43,248 nt of DNA from MED-G82 sp964342675 (GTDB taxonomy: Bacteria > Pseudomonadota > Gammaproteobacteria > Magnimaribacterales > D2472), in contig CAYFFR010000009.1 in NCBI GenBank assembly GCA_964342675.1, positions 1-43,248 of the forward strand, written 5' to 3'. Shown here piece after piece: positions 1 through 8,495 of the stretch. The position numbers and the translations under genes are program-made. Within the stretch, counting starts at the first letter, position 1. Every line of letters begins with the position of its first letter. The notes below the pieces were generated by a model. That model searched no databases. It saw only the letters and a list, made by a program, of their open reading frames with translations, and had not been told where the DNA came from.

Positions 1-1142
1 AAGCCAGGTGCTCCCAACCAAGCCCCTTGGAATGGCGACACTCCGAGTTGATCGTCAATAATCATACCTGCCATATCTCCAGCATCCATACCAAAATTAC
101 CTATTTCTTGAAGTTTATTTGCACTGACGATCTTTGTGATAGAAGCCTCAGGTCCAGGAGCTTCACCTTTAGATAGCGCTGATATAGTTCTAAATTTCGT
201 ATACTTTAATCCGTTGGCTTCACAAAACCAATCTGCCAGTTTATGTCTCACCGATTGATCTTTAATTAAAGGAATTCCGTCATCATCTTTTTCTTTAGCC
301 AATATGAGTGCTTCTTCAATGTCAGCACCTCTTGCATCTCCAACTGCTAATCTTTCATTCATTAAAGTCGTAATCGCCACCTTCCACCCATCTCCAATTT
401 CTCCCAGTCTTTGACTATCAGGTATTTTGACATCTTCAAAATATACCTCATTAAAACCTGCTCCCGTCCCAGCTGTTCCAGTAATTTGTTTAATTGGTTT
501 AACAGTAATCCCAGGCGATTTCATATCAACGAAGAAAAAGGTTAATCCTTTATGTTTTTCTAGATTTGGATCATGGCGGACAACTAAAATACCAAAATCA
601 GAATAATGTGCTCCTGAAGTCCATACTTTTTGGCCGTTGATGATCCATTCATCCCCTTTTCGTTCAGCTTTAGTTCTTAGGCCTGCGACATCGGACCCAG
701 CGGAGGGTTCAGAAAATAATTGACACCAGATTTCTTTACCTTCTGCCATTGGCGGTAAATATCGTTTCTTTTGTTCGTCCGTTGAGTATTCCATCATTAC
801 CGGGCCACACATACCTAAACCAATTTCAAAAATACTTCCTGGAACATCAAATTTTGCTTGTTCTTGTGTCCATATAATTCTTTCTATTGGTGTTGCATCC
901 ATACCTCCGAATTCTTTTGGCCAGTGCAACATTGCCCATCCAGCATCATATTTCTTCTTTTGCCATTCTTTTGCAGCCTTAATTAAAGTATCCAAATCTA
1001 ATTCAACTGCAGCTGCTGTGTCAGTTATGGAACCAAATTTTGTTTTTTTAGAAGAGGACTGTTTTAATTTGGCGTTTTCTTCAAGCCACTTTCTGCACTT
1101 TGATCTAAATTTTGCTTGTTCGGGCGTGTCATTAAAATCCAT
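1..1142 (-). CDS. acyl-CoA dehydrogenase, probable catalytic subunit (3' part outside window)
   Basis: I translated this reading frame from an ATG at 1142; it stays open to the window edge, so the C-terminus is missing (380 codons present). It is a FAD-dependent acyl-CoA dehydrogenase: the middle domain has the FSEPSAGSD and KVWTSGAHYSD stretches that form the flavin/substrate pocket. A Glu at residue 263 in the segment LMNERLAVG matches the position of the catalytic base in isovaleryl-CoA dehydrogenase and in the FadE26-type alpha subunits. It lies 10 bp after another acyl-CoA dehydrogenase gene on the same strand, and the two are probably co-transcribed and form one enzyme. The family is certain; the substrate (fatty, branched or steroid-side-chain acyl-CoA) cannot be told from sequence. 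Confidence 0.92.
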   Translation of the reverse strand, partial: MDFNDTPEQAKFRSKCRKWLEENAKLKQSSSKKTKFGSITDTAAAVELDLDTLIKAAKEWQKKKYDAGWAMLHWPKEFGGMDATPIERIIWTQEQAKFDVPGSIFEIGLGMCGPVMMEYSTDEQKKRYLPPMAEGKEIWCQLFSEPSAGSDVAGLRTKAERKGDEWIINGQKVWTSGAHYSDFGILVVRHDPNLEKHKGLTFFFVDMKSPGITVKPIKQITGTAGTGAGFNEVYFEDVKIPDSQRLGEIGDGWKVAITTLMNERLAVGDARGADIEEALILAKEKDDDGIPLIKDQSVRHKLADWFCEANGLKYTKFRTISALSKGEAPGPEASITKIVSANKLQEIGNFGMDAGDMAGMIIDDQLGVSPFQGAWLGAPG

Positions 1143-1152
1143 ATTTACTCCA

Positions 1153-2274
1153 TTATTCTTTATTTAATGTATTTGATTTCTCTAAACTCGATATTAGTTT
1201 CTCTTTCCAATGTGCTTCAGCACCTAAATTCAATGATAAAACCTTGGATCGTTTATAAAATAGATGACAATCATATTCCCAGGTAAATCCATTGCCCCCA
1301 TGGGTTTGAATATTTTCTTTTGAACATAATTGGTAAGCCTTGGTAGCACTAACTCTAGCTGTTGCAGCAGCAATCGGAAGTTCTGCTGACCCAGACGATA
1401 ATGCCCAAGCACCGTAATAACAATTTGATCTAGCCAATGTTAGAGCAACATACATATCTGCTAACTTATGCTTTATAGCTTGATATGATCCTATTTGCCT
1501 TCCAAATGCATATCTTTCTAGAGCATATGATTTTGCCATATCAAGAGCCTGTTGAGATCCACCTACTTGTTCAAATGCAAATAAAACAGCTGCCTGGTTT
1601 AAGAGCTTTTCATGATATAACCAACCTTCACCGGATGAACCAATTAATTGTGAAGGAGTGTTATTAAATGTTATTTTGAAGAAAGATCTTGATGTATCAA
1701 GATTTTTTTGAAGGTTAATTTCTACACTTTTATCTTTTAAATCTACAACCCTTAAATCTAATCCTGACGAAGATTTTGCAAGCACCAAAGCATGAGAAGC
1801 AATACCTGCATCTGGAACAGCAATTTTAGTTCCTGAGATTGAATCATCCTCCACAGTAACAGCTACGTTTTTTTCGTTTAATTTAGCGATGTCTTCAGCA
1901 ACAGCATAAGTACCCACATAATCACCAGTTACTAAATTAGGCAATAATTCTTTTTTCAGTTCATCCGATGCATATTCAATAATGCCTTCGGTAAATAAAT
2001 ATACTGAAGAGGAAAATGGTACAGGAGCTAATGCTCTGCCAAGTTCTTCGGCAATGACGCATAATTCAAGATGGCCAAGCTCTAGACCACCGTAGGTCTC
2101 AGGTATTCGAATACCAGTCCAACCAAGATCAACAATTTTCTTCCAAAGAGAATCATCCAACTCCAGCCCATTATCCATAACCTTCCTAGCGTTGGATAAA
2201 CCGCCTTCCTTATCAAAAAACTTTCTTGCTTCAGCTTGTAAAAATTTTTGATCGTCTGAAAAATCTAAGTTCAT
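1153..2274 (-). CDS. acyl-CoA dehydrogenase, probable non-catalytic partner subunit
   Basis: This 373-residue protein has the acyl-CoA dehydrogenase fold. An N-terminal helical domain contains GIRIPETYGGLEL (residues 54-66). The C-terminal helices contain YAFGRQIGSYQAIKHKLADM (255-274) and THGGNGFTWEYD (324-335), which are FAD and tetramer contacts. Both usual catalytic-Glu positions look replaced: the isovaleryl-type site reads LLNQAAV (Gln227) and the medium-chain-type site falls in LSLNLGAEAH (about 346-355) without the Tyr-Glu-Gly. That pattern is known for beta subunits of alpha2beta2 acyl-CoA dehydrogenases such as FadE27/FadE29. It is first in a minus-strand pair with the gene at 1-1142, which keeps the Glu. 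The family is sure; the subunit role is an inference from alignment by eye. Confidence 0.9.
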   Translation of the reverse strand: MNLDFSDDQKFLQAEARKFFDKEGGLSNARKVMDNGLELDDSLWKKIVDLGWTGIRIPETYGGLELGHLELCVIAEELGRALAPVPFSSSVYLFTEGIIEYASDELKKELLPNLVTGDYVGTYAVAEDIAKLNEKNVAVTVEDDSISGTKIAVPDAGIASHALVLAKSSSGLDLRVVDLKDKSVEINLQKNLDTSRSFFKITFNNTPSQLIGSSGEGWLYHEKLLNQAAVLFAFEQVGGSQQALDMAKSYALERYAFGRQIGSYQAIKHKLADMYVALTLARSNCYYGAWALSSGSAELPIAAATARVSATKAYQLCSKENIQTHGGNGFTWEYDCHLFYKRSKVLSLNLGAEAHWKEKLISSLEKSNTLNKE

Positions 2275-2346
2275 TATGTATTACAATCCTCAAAAACAAT
2301 TAGAATATTATTAGGCTAGCTTATTTAAACATAAATTCAACAAAAA

Positions 2347-2994
2347 ATGGCACTTAAAATTAATCCTGATTCAACTGATCAAATATCGCAGCCTTTAGCA
2401 GACAGAAGAGGGTTGTTCATTAGCATAGTATTTATAGCTCTATTATTTGGGATTTTATTTTTATCATTTTGGATCAATGATATTTCTCGTAATTCAGGTA
2501 TAAATACTAACGATTTTGAAGAAAGACTATCTTCATTAGAGGAACAGTTTTCTCTCGCAGATGAATTTAGTACAGAATTTATTACGGATACTGGAACTCA
2601 ATTACAGTTTTTGGATAAAGAGATTAGAAAACTCTGGGACCTAAGCAATAAGCGCAACAGACCAAATATTGAGGCTCTAGAAAAATCATACAAAGTTTTA
2701 AGCAATCAATTCATTGCGACTAGCAGCACTGTAAGTAAATTAAATATGTCTTTAATTGGCCTGGAAGCTGATATTGCTGGTATTGAAAGCCAATTAAGTG
2801 TGCTAGATAGTAAGAGTGAAGGCTTTCAACTCATCAATAATGAGCTAACCTCAATTAAGAGAAGACTTTTAATTTTAGATGAAACCATTCAAGCATTTGA
2901 TAATTACCGTAAACAAACAAATCAATTGCTGGTTGAAATCCAATCAAATTTGAATGCTGGTCAAGACTCAGATAGTCCCTTGGATACACCTTAA
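2347..2994 (+). CDS. single-pass membrane protein with long coiled coil, function unknown
   Basis: This 215-residue protein has a short polar N-terminus and one strongly hydrophobic segment at about residues 24-44. The remaining roughly 150 residues are acidic and rich in Leu/Glu/Lys heptads (for example RLSSLEEQF, then repeated LxxLxxxI spacings to the end), so a coiled coil is likely. With positively charged residues just before the membrane segment, the coiled coil probably faces the periplasm. I recognise no family. It starts 72 bp from the divergent acyl-CoA dehydrogenase gene and ends 61 bp before a TonB-dependent receptor on the same strand. That raises the possibility of envelope organisation or receptor support, but nothing shows it. 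Confidence 0.75.
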   Translation: MALKINPDSTDQISQPLADRRGLFISIVFIALLFGILFLSFWINDISRNSGINTNDFEERLSSLEEQFSLADEFSTEFITDTGTQLQFLDKEIRKLWDLSNKRNRPNIEALEKSYKVLSNQFIATSSTVSKLNMSLIGLEADIAGIESQLSVLDSKSEGFQLINNELTSIKRRLLILDETIQAFDNYRKQTNQLLVEIQSNLNAGQDSDSPLDTP

Positions 2995-3055
2995 ATGTTT
3001 ATATTTCAGTAAAAAAGAGGTATATTCTTCTCATAGATTTAATAATTTGGGGGAA

Positions 3056-5587
3056 ATGATGCGTAATTTAGTCACATTTTTATTTGTGTTTCCATTAATC
3101 TTGGGTACACAGTCTGTTTTTGCTCAGAATAATGAGCTTGTTTTGGAAGAGGTTGTGGTTACAGCAACCAAGAAAGAGGAGAATGTTCAGTCAATTGCTG
3201 AAACAGTTAACGCTGTATCGGGAGATACCATTGACGATTATCAAATTCGTAATTTGAATGAGCTTTCTCAGGTTGTTTCTGGGGTAGAATTTACTCAAAT
3301 TGATCCTAGAAGATCAACAATTGTCATTCGAGGTCAAAAGATGGACCCTGATGGCGGAAATGATCAACCTGTACAAGCTTACATCGATGAGGCACCTGTT
3401 CGACCAGCAGCAGCTTTCTTGCAGATGTTTGACACTGAAAGAGTAGAGATCCTTAAAGGTGCTCAAGGCACTTTACAGGGAGTCGTGAGCATAGGTGGTG
3501 CTGTTCATATTTATACAAGAGATGCTGAAATTGGTAGCGATGAACGTAATGGTTACGTAAAAACAACCATCGCTGATAACTCAACCACTATTCTTGAGTT
3601 TGCATCAGATTTACCAATAAGCGACACAATGGCTTTACGTGTTGCTGCCGTTTCTAATGATAATGCAGGTAATGAAGTTAAGAACATCAGAAATGGTGAC
3701 AGAGAAGATCATGATTATGATGCGTTCAGATTATCCCTGAATTGGGAACCAGCGGATGATCTTTCAGTAAGACTTAAATATCAGAATATGGAATACAATA
3801 CTGTGTCCCCTCGACCATTAGCAGGCTCAAACGGACCATTCGTTTATGATGCATTTGCTGATGTTGCAGGAGCTTCAAACCCATTTTTCCCTGCAGTTAC
3901 CTTACAGAATTATGCACAAGCGGTTAGCGCTTATTTAGGTGTTATAGGTGCAATAGCACCTGGAAGCCTTGCACAGCTACAGCTTTTAAATAAGCCATCC
4001 TATGCAGATATTCCGGCTGTTTTAGATCCTGAAGATGGTGTTGCTGTACACTTCCAACGCCCTGCACACAATAATTCAGGCGAGCTGCTAAACCTCATGA
4101 TTGATTATGATATGGGCTCACATATGTTTTCTTTAAGAGCATCTGACTATGAGATGGATACAGCAGCACTGATCGATAGAGATTATGCTGGTGCTTTCTT
4201 ATGGGGTTACCCTCAAGAGGTGAGAACAAATGCTGGAATTACTACTATTGAAGCAAGAATCTCAAATACAGATGATTCTGCACTTGAGTATACCATTGGA
4301 TTCTTTTCAAGAGATTCTCAAACTTATACACATGCAGACCTAGATAGATCTTTTGCTAGGACAGAGATTGCTCCTGGTATATTGATGCCGATTGTTCCAT
4401 TTGAATATGAATCACCATTTGATGCATGTCAGGCTGAAATTGCAAGCCCTGGTATGTGGGCGACAAGAAATGTTGTGATTACTTGTGTAGGCATTCCTGT
4501 TGATAATAGAACAGAAGCCATTTTTGCTGACTTTAAATATAACCTCAGCGATAAGACTTTTATTCAGTTTGGAGTTAGAGAGCAAGATCTTTCTGGTTAC
4601 AGACAGCAACAAATTTATTTGCCTTTGACTGCTGATGTTGGTGTAGCTGTTGGTGGAGGAAGCACTTTTGAACAGATTCCAACCTACATGCAGAATCCTG
4701 AAAGTGATTCAACAACTGGTGGTATCAAGCTTGGCCATTTTGTAGAGGATGATGTCCTGTTATACATCACTTATCAAACTGGTTACAGAAGCCCTGGAAG
4801 CGCGATCACTCCTTCAGCGATTGCTCCAAGTCTCTTAGTTTTTGATGAAGAAGAAACTGCAATGACAGAGTTTGGTATGAAAGGTACATTCTTAGATGGC
4901 AGATTAAGACTTAATTTTGCTTATTTTGATTATGCTTTTGATGGATTCCAAGCTAAATGGGATAACGTTACTGCTAGAACCTATTCAGTAGCTGGCGCTG
5001 GACCAACTCAACAAATTATGGGTGGACTATTTAACAATAACGATGCTTCGATGACAGGCTTTGATGTTGAGTATCAATATATTGTTAATGAAAGTTTAGT
5101 TCTTGGCGGAAGCTATTCTCAAAATGAAAGTGAGTTTGACCCTGGTGCCGTTGCTTTTGCTAATGATCCAAGTTATGCCGGCATGTTAGCAGCAACTAGA
5201 GATATTACTGGAACTCCTGTTAATGATGCTGCAGAGAGCTCATGGACATTCTATCTTGATCATTCAGTACCAGCTTTTGCTGGGGGTGAAAGGTACACTC
5301 GCTATAATATCAACTGGAGAGATGCTAGGAAATCAAGCGTGAATCCAGATCTTTCAATCGAAGAGCTTTATTTAGCTAATCTTTATTTTGGGTGGCGTTC
5401 AGGTGATGGAGCATGGGATGCAAACTTATTTGTGAAGAACGTTTTAGATGATGTTGATTTATCTCACATTCAAAGTTATTACACTGAGTATGGTATGCCT
5501 GGCGGTAGTGGCTTAGGTTCAAAGTTCTACGAAGGTCTTACTAATAGAGGTAGACAGTTAGGGCTTCAGGTCACATATAACTTTTAA
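3056..5587 (+). CDS. TonB-dependent outer-membrane receptor
   Basis: This is an outer-membrane receptor that imports a large or scarce solute using TonB energy. I chose the double ATG at 3056/3059 over an upstream start at 2954 because a GGGGGA ribosome site lies at 3049-3054 and a typical signal peptide (NLVTFLFVFPLILGTQSVFA) follows. After cleavage come the TonB box EEVVVTATKKEE and a plug domain with VERVEILKGAQGTLQG-like spacing (here ERVEILKGAQGTLQG). A long beta barrel ends in the aromatic C-terminus QVTYNF needed for barrel assembly. At about 840 residues it is normal for the family. Substrate is unknown; the barrel does not resemble siderophore receptors I know. Transcription ends at the hairpin just downstream. 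Confidence 0.95.
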   Translation: MMRNLVTFLFVFPLILGTQSVFAQNNELVLEEVVVTATKKEENVQSIAETVNAVSGDTIDDYQIRNLNELSQVVSGVEFTQIDPRRSTIVIRGQKMDPDGGNDQPVQAYIDEAPVRPAAAFLQMFDTERVEILKGAQGTLQGVVSIGGAVHIYTRDAEIGSDERNGYVKTTIADNSTTILEFASDLPISDTMALRVAAVSNDNAGNEVKNIRNGDREDHDYDAFRLSLNWEPADDLSVRLKYQNMEYNTVSPRPLAGSNGPFVYDAFADVAGASNPFFPAVTLQNYAQAVSAYLGVIGAIAPGSLAQLQLLNKPSYADIPAVLDPEDGVAVHFQRPAHNNSGELLNLMIDYDMGSHMFSLRASDYEMDTAALIDRDYAGAFLWGYPQEVRTNAGITTIEARISNTDDSALEYTIGFFSRDSQTYTHADLDRSFARTEIAPGILMPIVPFEYESPFDACQAEIASPGMWATRNVVITCVGIPVDNRTEAIFADFKYNLSDKTFIQFGVREQDLSGYRQQQIYLPLTADVGVAVGGGSTFEQIPTYMQNPESDSTTGGIKLGHFVEDDVLLYITYQTGYRSPGSAITPSAIAPSLLVFDEEETAMTEFGMKGTFLDGRLRLNFAYFDYAFDGFQAKWDNVTARTYSVAGAGPTQQIMGGLFNNNDASMTGFDVEYQYIVNESLVLGGSYSQNESEFDPGAVAFANDPSYAGMLAATRDITGTPVNDAAESSWTFYLDHSVPAFAGGERYTRYNINWRDARKSSVNPDLSIEELYLANLYFGWRSGDGAWDANLFVKNVLDDVDLSHIQSYYTEYGMPGGSGLGSKFYEGLTNRGRQLGLQVTYNF

Positions 5588-5601
5588 ATCATTCGATTAT
5601 T

Positions 5602-5634
5602 AAAAAAACGGCAACTTAGGTTGCCGTTTTTTTT
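5602..5634. terminator. bidirectional intrinsic terminator
   Basis: A perfect 7-bp stem CGGCAAC/GTTGCCG (5609-5615 with 5620-5626) encloses loop TTAG. It is flanked by an A-tract (5602-5608) and a T-tract (5627-5634), so it can terminate in both directions. It sits between the TonB receptor (stop 5587) and the convergent HupE-like gene, whose stop codon overlaps its edge. Confidence 0.93.
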
Positions 5635-6577
5635 ATGTATAGAAAATTATCATAGATCGATCAATAAACCAATAAGTTGAAATACCACCTATTACAAAAG
5701 CTGAGACCGTAGTTATCACTCTCTTTGTGAAGAGTCTATCCAACAATATTTTTGTAATTAAGTACAATCCAACAAGAATGATAATTTGACCGATTTCTAT
5801 TCCTATATTGAAATAAAATAATGTTTCAACAACAGCACCAATATCATAATCAAGCTTATTAAGTACACCATAAAAACCTAGACCATGGATTAAGCCAAAC
5901 AGAAATCCTGTCAGGGCATAGGTATTTGGAGCTTTATTATGAGATATTAAATCTTTGGCTAACATAATTAGTGTGAGGGCTATCAGCGCCTCGATGGGTG
6001 CTTGGCTAAGATTCAATATGTCTAAAAAAGCTAAAGCCAATGTAAGAGAGTGCCCTATAGTAAATGCAGTAACTACTTTCAGTAAAGAAATGAAGTTAGA
6101 ACTTAAGAAGAACAATAGAATAATTAAAAAAATATGGTCCCAACCCGATATTAAATGCCATACACCTAATTCAAAGTAGTTATTGGACAAAGAATCCGCA
6201 TCAAGGAAGATAATTGAATTTTGCTCATTTAAAACTGATCTAAGTACCTCCTGATCTTGGTTCTCATAAGTGAAGAATATTTCAATGGGACTGTCGTTTA
6301 AACCACCCACCTCAATTACACTAAGTGATGCACCATTAATACACGTTATTTCCCAAAAAGAATTAATTTCATTGCCTGTTATCTGAAGATTATATTTATT
6401 AATCGAAGCGCAATCTTCGTTTGGTTTGATTGACATCGGAGTTGAGTTATTTGGCCTAACAAAGTTAATCCTATAAGAATCATTGTTTTCGACTATTATT
6501 AACTTTGCTGGTTTGAACTCATGGGAAGAGACTGATATAGATATAAAGATTAAAGCTATGATTTTAATTTTTGTCAT
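5633..6577 (-). CDS. HupE/UreJ-2 family membrane protein
   Basis: A signal-like N-terminus is followed by a soluble, probably periplasmic, domain to about residue 135. A polytopic C-terminal half then carries the HupE/UreJ_2 signature: GVWHLISGWDHIF (138-150), FTIGHSLTLALA (172-183) and GLIHGLGFYGVL (228-239). His141, Asp147, His148, His176 and His231 are the likely metal-relevant residues. HupE/UreJ proteins are linked to nickel entry for hydrogenase or urease, but this longer two-part form is widespread in marine bacteria lacking those enzymes, so a metal-transport role is only a family inference. The gene overlaps the parvulin-like gene upstream by 14 bp, implying translational coupling. 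Confidence 0.85.
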   Translation of the reverse strand: MTKIKIIALIFISISVSSHEFKPAKLIIVENNDSYRINFVRPNNSTPMSIKPNEDCASINKYNLQITGNEINSFWEITCINGASLSVIEVGGLNDSPIEIFFTYENQDQEVLRSVLNEQNSIIFLDADSLSNNYFELGVWHLISGWDHIFLIILLFFLSSNFISLLKVVTAFTIGHSLTLALAFLDILNLSQAPIEALIALTLIMLAKDLISHNKAPNTYALTGFLFGLIHGLGFYGVLNKLDYDIGAVVETLFYFNIGIEIGQIIILVGLYLITKILLDRLFTKRVITTVSAFVIGGISTYWFIDRSMIIFYT

Positions 6578-7313
6578 AGCTTGGTTTTTCTACAAGGATG
6601 TCTAGTGGGTATCGTGCCTTAAGCTCATTTATTTTTTGATTAATAAATTCTTGCTTTTTCTCCTCTAAATAAGCTTGGCGTACTTTTTGTTTGATTTCTT
6701 CAAAGCTTTTTTCTGGAGATTTTATTATTTTTAAATTTAAAATTTTGTGTATTCCAAAATCGGAAGTTATCCATGTATCAGCTTCTTTCATATTATTCAT
6801 TTGTTCCAAAAATGACTCACCAAAATTATTTTTTATTTGACTAGCGGTAAAGTTTTCAAAATCTGATCCCAAAAAGAAGGGCGCAGGATCTTTTGAAGAT
6901 TCATCTTTAAAGAATTGATGACTAAATGAATACAAGGCTTCATTACCAAAGTTATCTTTATGCCCCAAGTAATAATTAAATACATCTTTATCGTTAATAT
7001 TTGTTAATACTTCATTTTCAAAAAAGTATTTCATTTTTTGTATTAATCTTCTGCGTACTATTTCATCTTCGATAAACAAATTATTATTTAATGCTTCTTG
7101 ATACAGAATTTCATCTTCATACCATGAATTTAATGATGACATGAGCTCGGATTCATTGGGAAGACGACCAAACTCACGTTGAAAATTACCAGATAAATAT
7201 TCAAGGGTAGTTGTATCAATCATGACTTTGCTTTGATTATTGTTTTGAGAATCTGCGAAGAATAATACAGCAGCGATTAGGATGAAGATTATAAATGAGC
7301 GTAAGTTTGACAT
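6564..7313 (-). CDS. membrane-anchored parvulin-type (PpiC/SurA-like) peptidyl-prolyl isomerase
   Basis: I place the start at the ATG at 7313 rather than 7355, so that the protein begins with MSNLRSFIIFILIAAVLFFA, a signal anchor. The periplasmic part has an N-terminal chaperone-like helical region (REFGRLPNESELMSSLNSWY, then EILYQEALNNN), as in SurA and PpiD relatives. A degenerate rotamase-like domain ends in ITSDFGIHKILNLK and a C-terminal KVRQAYLEEKKQ helix. It is translationally coupled to the HupE/UreJ-type gene through a 14-bp overlap, so it may fold or deliver that membrane protein or its periplasmic domain. Isomerase activity is uncertain because the PPIase core is weakly conserved. 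Confidence 0.75.
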   Translation of the reverse strand: MSNLRSFIIFILIAAVLFFADSQNNNQSKVMIDTTTLEYLSGNFQREFGRLPNESELMSSLNSWYEDEILYQEALNNNLFIEDEIVRRRLIQKMKYFFENEVLTNINDKDVFNYYLGHKDNFGNEALYSFSHQFFKDESSKDPAPFFLGSDFENFTASQIKNNFGESFLEQMNNMKEADTWITSDFGIHKILNLKIIKSPEKSFEEIKQKVRQAYLEEKKQEFINQKINELKARYPLDILVEKPSYDKN

Positions 7314-7329
7314 TGAGATTCCATGCAAA

Positions 7330-7358
7330 TTGACATAAATATTCTCACTAGTCAATAT
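7330..7358 (+). promoter_or_regulatory. possible promoter and inverted repeat in the divergent spacer before the GST operon
   Basis: A perfect -35 hexamer TTGACA (7330-7335) is followed after 17 bp by a poor -10, CAATAT (7353-7358). The TTGAC is also the left arm of an imperfect inverted repeat (arms near 7327-7334 and 7351-7358). This could be an operator shared by the operon starting at 7402 and the divergent isomerase gene. Judged by eye only. Confidence 0.3.
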
Positions 7359-7401
7359 AGAGATTTGTTATCCTTACACTATAGAAATTTAAAATGTCTT
7401 T

Positions 7402-8451
7402 ATGAATTTGCCTGTTCCACTTCAATTGATCGGATTTCCTGGATCCCCATATACGAGGAAGATGCTCGCCCTGTTAAGGTTTAAAAGGATTCCATATTCA
7501 GTAATTTGGGATGATCCATTACAGACTCTTAATCAACTAGATGTTGAAGCACCACAACCAACATTGCTACCAGTTTTTTTATTGCATGAGGGTGATAATC
7601 TTAAAGCAAAATGTGATTCAACCCCAATCATTAGGGAGATAGAAACTCTATCTCCTAATAGATCAGTCATACCTAACGATCCTGCTTTAGGTTTTATTAA
7701 CTATCTGCTAGAAGACTTTGGAGATGAATGGGTAACAAAGTACATGTTTCATTTTAGATGGCATTTTAAGCAAGACATTGATCATGCAGGAGACATACTG
7801 CCCTTATGGAGAAAGATAAACCTAGATCAAAAATCCCATACAGAAGCAAAGAAATTTATTTCTGACCTCCAGATTAGCAGGCTTTGGGTAGTAGGCTCGA
7901 ATGAAAAGACTGCATCTATAATTGAATCAAGCTATAAACGTTTCTTAGCACTATTAGAGGAGCATTTTTCAGGTAGCTCATTCTTATTAGGATCTAGACC
8001 TTCTAGTGCAGATTTTTCAATATTTGGTCAATTAACCCAGTTAGTAGGTTTTGACCCGACATCTAGAGATTTAGCTAAAACTATATCACCTAGAACCAGT
8101 GCTTGGGTCGATATTGTGGAGGATTTAAGTGGATTAGATGAAAATAACATTAATTGGTTCTCACTCGATGATTTACCCAAATCCGTTTCAAAGATTTTTC
8201 ATGAAGTGGGCAAAGGGTACACTCAAACTATGCTAGCAAACTACAAAGCCTTCAAAAATGCTGATTCCACTTGGAAAATAAATCTAGAAGATAAGGCTTG
8301 GGAGCAGAAGACTTTTCCTTATCAAGCTAAATGCTTGGACTGGATTAAGCAGGAGTTTGAGTTATTAAGTAATCAAGACCAAACCAGAGTCTATAATTTC
8401 TTATCTGGCACAGGTTGTGAAGAATTGATAGCACCCATGGACTTAGACTAA
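7402..8451 (+). CDS. glutathione S-transferase family protein, long form
   Basis: This 349-residue protein starts with a thioredoxin-fold GST N-terminal domain: IGFPGSPYTRKMLALLRFKR (residues 11-30), with the SPYTRK glutathione-site loop. The helical C-terminal domain contains FLLGSRPSSADFSIFGQL, the conserved Asp N-cap motif of GSTs. It is about 120 residues longer than a classical GST, with an extra C-terminal part (after about residue 230) that I do not recognise. It is the first gene of a 10-kb co-directional run and is followed by two shorter GST genes, so it likely supplies one of several glutathione-dependent steps. The exact reaction is unknown. Confidence 0.85.
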   Translation: MNLPVPLQLIGFPGSPYTRKMLALLRFKRIPYSVIWDDPLQTLNQLDVEAPQPTLLPVFLLHEGDNLKAKCDSTPIIREIETLSPNRSVIPNDPALGFINYLLEDFGDEWVTKYMFHFRWHFKQDIDHAGDILPLWRKINLDQKSHTEAKKFISDLQISRLWVVGSNEKTASIIESSYKRFLALLEEHFSGSSFLLGSRPSSADFSIFGQLTQLVGFDPTSRDLAKTISPRTSAWVDIVEDLSGLDENNINWFSLDDLPKSVSKIFHEVGKGYTQTMLANYKAFKNADSTWKINLEDKAWEQKTFPYQAKCLDWIKQEFELLSNQDQTRVYNFLSGTGCEELIAPMDLD

Positions 8452-8495
8452 AAACCCGTCTAATATCCTAATATCTTTTTATATTTGGAGTATTA

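Noticed and set aside
2954..3055. N-terminal extension of the first TonB receptor from 2954
   Set aside because: It overlaps the previous gene and places 34 polar residues before the signal peptide; the GGGGGA site and double ATG at 3056/3059 fit better.
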